Shown here piece after piece: positions 42,085-52,700 of a stretch of 64,000 nt of DNA. Origin of the DNA: Rhynchopus euleeides (lineage: Eukaryota; Euglenozoa; Diplonemea; Diplonemida; Diplonemidae); contig OY723283.1 of NCBI GenBank assembly GCA_963210315.1, forward strand, positions 372,001 through 436,000, in the 5' to 3' direction. The translations under genes were made by a program, and so were the position numbers. The stretch's first letter is position 1, and every line of letters starts with the position of its first letter. Under the pieces are notes generated by a model. It did no database searches. It was given only the letters and a program-made list of their open reading frames with translations, and had not been told where the DNA came from.

Positions 42085-44330
42085 CTGAGGAGAAGTAAAA
42101 AAAACAACCTCAAAATAATCGTGGTGACGAGGGGAGAGGTGGGGTGGGGAGTGATGACGGGGAAGGGGAGGAGGGGGGGGGGGAGGGAGAGAGGGAGAGG
42201 GGGGGGGGGAAACAAAGAATTGCGTTCCACGTGGGGCCTTGTTCGATAAGAACATTGCCTCCCCGGCTCTTCCCCCCCTGCTGTCTGCTGACGTCACAAC
42301 TCTTGGGGTCGGGGTGGGGTGGGGGGGGTGGGGGGGCGGTGGTGGTGGTGGCGGGTGAGGTGGAGTGGTGGGGAAACGAAGATCAAAAAGTGGACAGAGA
42401 GCAAAGATGACTGACGCGCCAAGAATTTTTTTTGGATCGGGGGGGGAGTGGGGAAACGATCCTTTTATTTTCCTCGGCGGTCACATGTTATCTTCTCAGC
42501 TCTCGAGAGACAAGGGATGGGGAAGGGGAAGAAGCGGGGCAACCCACTCACCCCTCGCTTTCTCCCTTGCTCTCCTCGGAACAGACGGCCAGCAACAGAC
42601 GGCGAGAAGCACTTGCTGGCGATATTTCTTGTTGGGCTGGCTCATCACAGTGATATGAGAGAACCAGTCAGTTTAGCAGGGGGCTTACTGCACACTTTGG
42701 TTGAGTTAACGGCAACCGTTCAACATCCACTAAGGTCCGACCTAATGCGTCAAGGCCACCAGGTAGTGGACATGAAATGAACGAATCGACTCATCTCGAA
42801 GGTGTTCGAGCCGAGACGAACAACCGCCATTCATTTTTTTGCCCCCGCTTCAATTTTTTTTCGTACTGAAAAGCTTGTCGTATATGAGAGGGAGTGCATG
42901 CTTTTGCTACAACCCCCTCTCACAAAAAATGGCAACATCCCGGATAAGACCAAGAGAGAAGACGCGCCTCTAACTGAGTTGATATTGCCGGCATTACGTA
43001 CATCCCCCCCCGCCCCCCCCCCACCCCCAACAGAATAACTGTCCCATTTTCACATAATAACCCCCCCCCCTCCCCGACAATTTGGCTGCGGTCCATTTGG
43101 GCAGTTAATTGAGCTCCGAATTGTACCGAATTGTATACCCCCCCCCCCCTTTCCCTAGCTTTTTGAACAATGTGCGGTGTTGAAACCGCCCCATCACACG
43201 GCAGCCCCTACGCATGCACGCACGCACGCACGCACACCCCATACTCCCCACACACAGAACTGGATTCAATCTGGACTTTCCCGGGGGATCAGCTTCCAAA
43301 AGCTGACATACCCCCCCCCATAAAAACGCGATAATTTCTTCTGAGTTATTTTCCTCCAATATTTTTTTGCCATTTTAATTTTCTCTTTTTCCTTTGTTGA
43401 ATACGGCATCCATCCCCAACCCTTCGGGTCTGCAAAAAATAATATCCAAAACACCTCCCTCTTTTTGGTGCCGACAAACTCGCCTCACGCCAGGCAGTTA
43501 CCGCACCAAATTGACACCCTTCTTGTCTCCTTATTGATAACACGCCGGTATCTGTTTTTTTTGTTGATTCGCAACACCAAGAGCTAGGCGTTGACGCAGC
43601 TCCGTGGCGGGGGCACAACCTCTTTTTTTAGACATATTTGTTGCCGGGGGAGAGGAGAGGGGGGGTGGAGGGGGAAGAGGGGCGACTGCCACACACCTAC
43701 GGGAGTTCACCCCCGTTCGGCACGCGCCAGAACCCCCCCCCCCCTCCACCCCCCCACCCCACTTCCTCAGCCCTTTCTTTTTTTTCCTCGCAGGAGAAGG
43801 GGTGAAAAGTTAACGGAGGGTAGGGCGAGATGGGTAGTGGGGGGGAGCGGGGAGATGGTCGGGTGGGGGGACGGGTGTGGCTGGTGGAATAGACAGCCAA
43901 GACAACAACTTTGGCTGTTGTTGTTGTTGTTGTTGTTGCTAATTATTTGACTCAACAAGTCAGCGGCCTTCCTCAAGGCGGTGCGAGGGAGGGCTGGAGG
44001 GGACACCGGGCAGCACGGAGAAAGGCAGATACGGATGGGACGGGGGCCGGGGAGAGGGCGGCAGGTCAATCTTTTCACACCACGCCGCGCAGCTGCCGTG
44101 AGGTCGGGCAGGGTGAGGCGCAGGCAGGGGCAAGGAAGCGCCCACCCCACCGCCACACCCACCCAACCCTTGTGGCAAAGCTGCTCAAGCCCGTGTTGGG
44201 GAAAGAAATGCCCGCTCCTCCACCGCAGCCTCTGCCGAACACCCAACCTTCTCGATTCTCGCCCCTGCCTGGCTGGCCTCCCCCAACCAAGCCAGCCTCT
44301 TCACACCCCTTGAGTTGCAGGCAGCGCCAG
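42085..44330. other. intergenic region, may hold an unseen 5' exon
   Basis: The minus strand is strongly pyrimidine-rich from 42085 to about 42215, consistent with an intron 3' end. Downstream are G/C runs, GCAC-type repeats (about 43215-43236) and a TTG microsatellite (about 43914-43938). No complete gene is seen. Confidence 0.4.
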
Positions 44331-45813
44331 TTAGTCAAATTTGTGCATCTGGGTGTCGCTCACGTCACCCGGTCTGTCAAGATGCCTGGGGAAGAGGCGC
44401 ATCGTCTCGTTCCCCACCATGACTTGGGTGGTCTTCCAGACTCGAGTCCAGATGCTCTGCTGGATGTACGGGATGCCGTGCTTTTTGGCGATGGCCTGTG
44501 TGTGGGGGTGGTGGTGTGGTTGTTGACGGCAACACAACTGAGGAGAAGGGATGCGATTCCCGTGATAAAAATAAATACTCGCGCTTGTTCTGCATCGCTT
44601 TCTGTGGCTTCTCGTTGTGGAGAGACCATCTGTCCAGCAGCTGTTATGAATACAGCTCCAAAAGAAACACTGACCGCATAAAGCGCATAAAGCATACCTT
44701 CAGCTCCGGCTGCGCCTTTCGGTACGAGATCATGGAGAGGTTGGGGAAGCAGTGATGCTCGATCTGGTAGTTCAGCCACCCGTGCAGCAGATCGATGGTG
44801 TCGTTGTACCACGACGAGTTGTTGGGGTCCGACCCTGTGTGGTAGTTCACGGATGCCGCGATCTGCCTCATGTAGAACGTGGCAGTGTTCGGCTTCGCGT
44901 GCGTCTCGTAGTAGTACATGTCATCGCCCGCGTGGTTGGGGACAATGATGAAGAAGGAGTGCAGGTTCGCCCACAGCTCCGCCAGGAAGATGTTCGTCAT
45001 CGAGTTGAGGCAGCCCTCCCACCCCGACAGCAGGTAGAAGCAGATGGGCGGCAGCACGATGCGGAAGAACAGCGTCGGCAGGTACACGTTGAGGAACATG
45101 CGCATGGGCTCGATGATCTCACGCTCGAGCTCCCCCCCGAACAGGTGCTGCACCATGATAGGCCCCTTGGCACGCTCCAGCTGCTTCTTGGGGATCTTCT
45201 CCCCGGCACGGCGGCGGGACTCAAGCACGAAGTGCTTCCACGTGTTGCACGCGTAGTACGACCACTTCCACGTGAGAATGCCGAAAGCGATCATGGCGTA
45301 CTTCACCGGCTGGGGCACATCCCAGTCACGGGTCGTCTGGAAGTTGCGCTGCACAACATCCGGGTCGTCCTGCTCGCTGGTGTTGTAGTGGTGCAGGGTG
45401 TTGTGCTCCACATCCCAAGCCTCGGGCAGGATCCAGTCCAGCCAGTCGCGCAGGCGGTTGACCAGCCCACCAACAGCGAACTTACCACGCTGCAGCGAGG
45501 CGTCGTTTGTGCGCACGTACCCACCGTGCGACACGTGGTGCATGACACACCCCCAACGGAACGTGATGGCCATCCCGAGGAACACCCACGGGAACACGAA
45601 GCCCGGAGACAGCCCCAGCCCTGCCACACCCAGCACCAGCAGGATGTCGCACAGGTTGACGACCATGTTCAGGTGCGCCTTGTCGACAGCACCCTCCTGG
45701 TCGCGGAGCTTCTTGCCCAGCGCGTCCATGTCCGCCTTGAAGGCGCCCATGTCGACCTTCGTGATCCACTCATCGCGGGGGAGGACCCCCTTAGACTGGG
45801 TATCGATGCACAT
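44331..45813 (-). CDS. membrane fatty-acid desaturase, two exons
   Basis: Exon 1 is 44698-45813 and exon 2 is 44331-44495, joined across a 202-bp GT-AG intron, giving 426 residues. The three His boxes of membrane di-iron desaturases are present: HHVSHGG, EHNTLHH and QIEHH. The Gln in the third box is typical of front-end (delta-5/6/8-type) desaturases, which introduce a double bond between an existing one and the carboxyl end. Such enzymes usually carry an N-terminal cytochrome b5 domain with HPGG; this protein lacks it and so may need a separate b5. Hydrophobic segments (LLVLGVAGLGL, then FVFPWVFLGMAITF, LFFRIVLPPICFYLL) suit an ER membrane enzyme. Joining the exons restores ELK-AIAKKHGIPY, the expected C-terminal region. 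The start is the ATG at 45813. Confidence 0.9.
44496..44697 (-). other. spliceosomal intron in the desaturase gene
   Basis: On the minus strand it reads AAG|GTATGC at the donor and CCCCCACACACAG|GCC at the acceptor. Removing it keeps the frame (phase 0) and connects two conserved protein segments. Without splicing the frame ends after 25 unrelated residues. Confidence 0.85.
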
Positions 45814-46722
45814 CGTGCCCAACCAGTCTTTGTTTAACCCTTGTTATTACCCTGGAGGTTGGCGGTGGTGGCGGTGCCGGCGATAGTGCGACCATAACAA
45901 AGAACACACACAACTAACACCCTGCAGGGGATTGGGGGTGGGGGGAGGAGGGTCTGCTGACAGCTGTGTTCATCTTCCCAGATCAAATCCACCCGCAACA
46001 ACAGGAATAACGGGCGAGGCGCTTTTAGACACGGTTATGACGGGTTACGACAGCAAGGGTACGGAGAAAACAAAACCAAGGCAGGGGTGGCCAGGGCGGG
46101 ACGAAAAGCCCCTCAAATCGATGGGCCCCCCTCCCTAATGCAAGGAGTTGAATCTGACGCAGGAAACTGCGCCAGAAACACACTACGGGGTACACCACAG
46201 CGGAGATATATAGAGGAGGTGGAGGGCATGGTTAACTGTGAACGTGGTGAGTGGGTGACCTCAAGGCAAACTCGCCTTTGAGAATAAAGTACAGGATGTG
46301 CATGTTGGGAGGGAAGATGGGGAGGTGTGGGGGCTAGCGGGCAAAGAGGAGACAAGGCGGCCGACAGGACACCTCACCCCCTCTCTCGGGAGAATGCTGC
46401 AAATGGGGTGGGAACAACAGTTGACTTGTGTAAGTGAAAAATCCCGAATCTTCGGGGAATGTCTTGCATCCACAGCCCATTAGAACTGCCAGCTTGACTG
46501 CAAATGGAAGGTCACATCTGAGTGGCCCGCGGCAGGGCGCACCAACCCCTCTCTATTTACCTCGCACTGCCCAGGTCACGACGCCACTGCGCTGTTGAGA
46601 ATTGCCTCCTGCTTCCGGATTTCGGCCCGAGTTTTGCGGGTTGCATCTCCAACTGCGACATGGTGCTGTGGTGGAGGTGTGGTGTGTGTGCAGGGGGGTG
46701 TGAGCGGGGCTAAGTTTGAAAG
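45814..46722. other. intergenic region
   Basis: The 5' flank of the desaturase gene and the 3' flank of the ankyrin-anoctamin gene. Only short frames without domains are present. Confidence 0.5.
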
Positions 46723-49700
46723 TCACATTCCCCTTCGGTATTCCACTCTCTCCTCTACTCCTTTGCGCTTGTTTGATGCGTTTGACGCTTCCACACACCA
46801 AATGGCAATGAAATGACGGCATACCAGCCAGAATATGGCGTAGAAGGCGACATGCATCGTGAGGAATATCTCGGCCTCAGTGTTTTTCGGAAAGACATCG
46901 CGGAACTTCGGGTTGTTCAGCAGGCAGAAGGTGTTCGTCGACACCGACAGGCAGACCACCACACGCAGCAGGGTCTCCCAGGCACCGATGCCGTGGGCAC
47001 GGTGTGGAAGCGACCGCCTGTCCAGACAAAGCACCTTGTAGAGGTCTCCTTTGAACTCGATGAAGTTGTTGAGCAGCGAGATGGGCACCGCCGCCGGGCA
47101 CACCGAGGAGAAGCACATCACGAAGGAGAACTGCAGCACCATCTCGGAGAACTCGCCGTAGAGGCTTTTGAAGTCGTCCGTGCCGTAGCCCTCCCCGACA
47201 CGCCCACGGCTGTACTCCACCACAGCAGCCCACACACGGGGGACAGAGGACTGCACATGACGCGACTTGCGCCGCACAGCCATGCGCATCAGGAAGGGCA
47301 GGAGGTACTCCCGCACGAGACCCAGGACGATCTCTGTGACGAGCTTCGCAGCGATGTGGAGGCTGGCGTTGCGGAAGCCCTCCTCAGCACCCAGCATGTC
47401 TGTGTCGTTGTAGAGGATGTACAGCGGGGGGATGAAGTTGGTCAGGAGCTGCACCGTCATGTACTTCAGCACGAGGGACCTCGCAAAGTCGCGTGGATAC
47501 TTGTGGTTCTCAAACTCCGTCAGCAGGTCCGACACAAATTTATACAGCCCAACGATCGCCATGACAGCGAGGGAGTGGACAGAGCTGACGGCAAACAGCA
47601 GGAACGCATCGGCCTCCCCCCCCGGCGCCACCCACGCCCCCAGGGGCGTCTGCGACAGCGACACGGTGTGCGTCTGGGCGCGGCTCTCTGCCTCTGCGGC
47701 GATGCCGCCACCTTCCGTTCTCTCCTCGACATCCAGGATGCCCTCACGGATGGAGACAAACACATAGAACTCGAAGCAGCACACCGCAATGAACAGCAGC
47801 ACGAAGAACAGAGACACGCAGTACTTCGCACGCCTCCGCGATGTCGGAAAGTACGGATCCAGCAGCTTCGGGTTGAAGGGGTTGGGCTCGCAGAGGTATT
47901 TCGGCTCCCCCTGCCCGGGCTCCGGGGCGGAGGCGGAGTCGTCGACGAGGGGATGGAAGGTGGGCCTCGGGCAGTCCGCACGCGGCCTCCCGTAGACACC
48001 CCACGCCGCCCCGATATCGCTCTGCCTGCGCGACCAGTGCTTCACAAACAGCACACCCCAGAGGCAGCACGCCGCGCTGTAGGCGCCCAGCCTCTCATCC
48101 GCAAACCCGCTGGTGAGCTGCACCACCACCGCGGCGCCTGCCAGCGGGGTCAGCAGCAGCAGCATCACCTCATAGCAGCACAGCCAGGCAAAGTAGAACG
48201 CGACAGACTCACCGCAGTATGCTTTCAGCGAATGGAGCTTCTGCCTCTGCTGTTCCAGAGAGGACCCCCACCCCAGCCACGATGCCATATGGGAGAAGGG
48301 ATAGGCCCCACCGAAGGAACGCCTGATGCGTTGCGCGCTCAGCGGGTTGTGCCGGTACACCGGGAAGACGCTCGTGATGTCCCCCGCATCCTGCAGGTCG
48401 ACCAGGCGTGCCTTCGACTTGAAGGGGTTTAACAGGTTCCGCAGCATGCGCACCCGCTGGAGGGGGGTAGGGTGCACCTCCTCGATGAGAGTGTCCGGCA
48501 CACCGCCAGCACCCACCCCGCCGCGGCGCATCAGCTGTGCGAGGCGCTGTTTTGAGGCGCGCTTTGAAGGGCGCGGCACAACCCTGACCTGGGAGGAGGG
48601 CCCTGCCATCTCGATGGCGTGGGATGGCAGGTCTTTGTTGTCCTGCTGGGCACACCACTGGCCTTTCTCCGCGGAGAAGTCGAAGAACTGCCCGTGCCGT
48701 TCGGCACCCATCTCCATATCTCCGCTGGGCGGAATGGGTGCCGGGGCCCCTCCCACGGCATCCCCGTCTCCCGCCTCGGAGGATGAGGAGGAGGAGGAAT
48801 CGCTGTCGTTGGCATCGCCGTGACCACCCGTCTCCACCCCGTGCTCCAGAAGCAGCTCCACGGCACGCCTCTGCGGGATGTGGAGCGTCCACACCTCGGG
48901 GACCCCCTCGGGTGACCTGTAGAGCAAAACCCGATTCCTCAGGAGGAGGTTCTGGAGGTCTTCCAGGGAGCCTGCGGAAGAGGAACCGGGACCCCCCCTT
49001 GCCCTGCGCTGTGCCTGGGGTTGGTTGGAGGGGTTGCCCCCGCAGGTGCAGCCGCAGAGCTTCATCGATTTGCTGACGAGATATGTCGCAGGGTCGTCGA
49101 AAATATGTGGGAGAATCGTCGGGGAGACGCAGATGACATACTCGCAGCTCTCCAAAGAGAAGATCGGAGGGGGCCCTGTGAAGGCGTAGAGGGCGAGCAT
49201 CATCGCCCCGCTCTTGCAGTAGTCAAAAGGAGTCAATCCGGCGTGGTTTGGAAAGAAGGCATCCGAGATGTCCGAAGGGGCGATCAGATCGAGCAGGTGG
49301 GGCTCGTCAGACATGGCGATGAGATGGAGGATCCCGTCACCTCCATTCTGGGTTCGGAAATCGAGCCTCCCGCGGCTCTTCAGCACTGCGAGGAGCTCCG
49401 CGGTCACCCTGGGGCGGTGGCCGAGCAGCTGGGCGAGCAGATCGGTGTCCCCCCTCCCCTTCCCCGCGAAGAACATCGCGAGTGCCTTCTCGGAGCCCTC
49501 AGGAGATGCCCCGAAAATCTGCGGGTCGAAAACGCAGCTGAAATGCGCCTCCGACCCCCCCTCCGCCAGAGCGACCCTCCGGAGAAGTGGGGCCATCCCG
49601 GAGACAGCGGATGCGGTGCGTGACTCGGCCACCCCCTTCCACCCCACCCTGGCGCAGAGCTGCGCCCGGAGCGCCGGGAGGAACACTTCGGAGGATCTGA

Positions 49701-52700
49701 AGTAGAACACCGCAGGGAGGGCACGGCATGCCTGCTCTGGGGAGGCGAGCAGACCTCCGGAAATCACCCCGTGGGCAACCTCTGCAGAGGAGAGGGACAG
49801 CGCCACCACCTTGTGCACCGGGGAGGCGTGGGAAAGGAAGAACCCCGGCGGGGCCTGGGTGATCCCCGGTATGTCATATGCGGCAGCGGCAGACACGCTG
49901 TGGTGCGGCTGGCCCTGCCTCCACCCAACCCCGGACCCCGGGGAATTCCAACCCCAGGCTGCCTCGGTGATGACGTGTGCGGTGGGGTCGCAGGCATTTC
50001 CTCCGCCCTGCTGGATGCCCCGGGAGATCACCCCGGCGAGGAGCTGGGAGTTTAGGAGAAATATGGGGCGCCCCTCGCAGAGCGCCCCCGCGGGGGGGCG
50101 GGAGGCTATCGCGCGGAGCATCGCCCGCGCGAAATCCCCGGGTGTGACCACCGCATCCCACAGAGGGAGGAGGGGGTGGGCCGGCCTCCGGGCGGCCCTC
50201 CTCTGGGAAGAAGAGGAGGAGGAAGAAGAGGGTGGGCAGACGCCGCCACCACCACCACCCCCGCCTGCTGCTGCTGCTGCCTCCTCGGCACACCTCCGGG
50301 ATATCAGAGCCTCCTTTGCGGCGCGGGTTTTCCAGAAATCCACGGCGGATGCGAGGAGAGACTCATCGAGAGACCCCCCCGGGCACCCCGATACGAAGAA
50401 CAGCAGCATGTCGGAGAACTGCTCGAGACACCTCCGAGAGGAACCCACCCCGTTGGAAGTCGCTGCAACCCCCCCTCCCCCTCCTCCGGCTGCCTCCGAG
50501 GCGAACCACCAGGGGAAGCTCGGCTGGGACTCCTCAGCGGTGGCGTTTGCACTAAAACCAGCCCCGTTGGAGATGCAGACGTAGTGTATTATAAATAGCT
50601 CGAATGCCCTGCTGGTCGACCTCCGGGACCCATCGGAGGAGTCGGGCCCCCCAAACCTCTTGTGCCCCCCCGAGGCGAGGAAGTGAACCGTGGAGAGCCC
50701 GACACGGTGGGAGAGCATCTCCTCCATGACCCAGAGGGGGAGCGGATCTGCCATGTCACGCGCGGTGGGGTGTGCGCTGTGGCCTGCAATAAGAAGCTCC
50801 AACACCCGATCCATCCCGGCGAGGCACAGAGGTGCCGGGTTTCTGGGATGGAGTTCATCGGAAGAAGGGGCGCCTCCTCCAGACCAGGCGCAGGCACCGA
50901 GTGTTTCAGCCGAGGCGAGATAGGGGTCTGCGTGGTGGAGCCTGATCCCCAGCACGATATCCCTCTCAACCGACACCGGGACTCCGGCTTTGAGGAGCGT
51001 CTGGGTCGCCCGGGGGAACCCCCGCGCAACGCAGATGCGGAGAGGCGTCAGACCCCTCCGGTTTTCCGACGAGAGAAACGCCACCCCCGGGAGGTGCTCC
51101 AGAATATGCCCCAGCTTCTCGCAGGCCTGCCTGTGGGAGCTGTCCTCCCCCCCACACCCCGGCAGACCTGTGAGGCATGCGAGGTGGGCGGCGCTGTTCC
51201 CCCCTGTGTCAGTCACGCGGAGGGCGTGATCTCCAAGCCCTCCGCCACCCCCTCCCCCTGTGTAAATCCGGATCGCCTCCAGAAAGGCGTCGGGGGTTCC
51301 GTGGAGGGCTGCCTGGAGGAGAAGCCCCCTGGAGATCAGGTCCTTCACCTGCGCAGCTGCGGATAGCCCGGTGGTGAGGATCTCACCTCTGAACATCAGG
51401 ATTGAGATGTCGACCTGCCTCGAGAGGGATACAGCGCGCTGCGGGGTGGGATTGGAGGAGGAGGAGGAGGAGAATGGGCCCACGGAAGGTTGGGGGTCCC
51501 TGGGGCATCCCCTTCCGAGCGACATGCCGAGAGGCGTCACACCGGATGCGTCGGCGAAGCACCACGGAGGAGGCGGGGTGTTGTCAGCGCTTCCTCCTCC
51601 CCCTCCACCACCCCCAATGCAGAACGCCTGCGAGGCAAACCCGTGTGCGCCGTGGAGGGCTGCGAGATGCATCAACCCCCTCTTGCCCCCACCCCTCATA
51701 GAGAGGAGTTCTAACGCAGATCCTGGGGGGATGTCCTGCAGGATCTGCGCCGCAAAGGCTGATGGAGATGGCGGGGAGGTGGAAGACAGAGCGGTGGTGG
51801 TGGTGGTGCTGCTGCTGCTACCTCCTCTCGACGGAGAGGGCGGTGGCTGCCTGGCGGAGACGAGGTGGTGGACGATCGTCTCCCCGGAGGGGTCGCGGAT
51901 ACGGGCGATCTCAGGGAGGGAACCCCACCCGAGTTTCCCGATGGCGGATTTCAGAGAGGGGACGTCTCCGTTTTTTGCGCAGAAGTGCAGCGCGTTTAGC
52001 CCCTCCGAATTCGCCCGGAGGAGGGATCGCGCCTGCTCCGGGGTCAGCGCTGCGAGGGCCGAGGGGAGTGCGAGGGAAACCGCATTGTGAAACACACCCT
52101 GCCCTATCAGGTCACTCATCTTCTCCAAAAACTCCCCGAGGGTCGCACCGGGTATGGTTCGGCAGCGGAGGGCAGCGCAGAGAGGCGTCAGCCCCTGCAT
52201 GTCCTCCATCCGCAGGGCGAAGGGCGCAGAACCCCCTCCAGCGCCTGCGCCTCTCTGAGCTGCACTATGCCCCGCCGTGCCTCCGGAGGGGGCGTACTCC
52301 GATGCAGCCCTCACGCGGAGGGAGTCCTCCACGGAGAAAAGCATCGCCACAATCCCCGCTGCCGCTGGGTTCGGGCTGCGGGAGCAGGCGTGGTAGAGTG
52401 TTTCCCCTTTGGCATTCCGGACCCCTCTCACGATGCGGAAGATGACCCTCGCCCCGGTGGAGCTGAAGAGGGATGCAGGGGCGAAGGACGGCTGGGAGGA
52501 GGACGCGGTGGAGGCAGACGCCGCAGAGGAGGTGGGTGGATTTGGGGCTGCCCCGAGGGAGAGGATTGACTCGATAAACCCGGCACACCCCAGCCGGCAG
52601 GCGTGGTGCAGCACGGTGTCCCCACAGCTGTCCTGGGAGGACAGCACCGCCTCCAACGCATCCTCCGGGGCGGAGCCCCGCAGGCGGGGGGTTGTGTGCG

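Noticed and set aside
46813..48432. A 539-codon plus frame
   Set aside because: It is antisense to the anoctamin domain, whose conserved motifs are on the minus strand.
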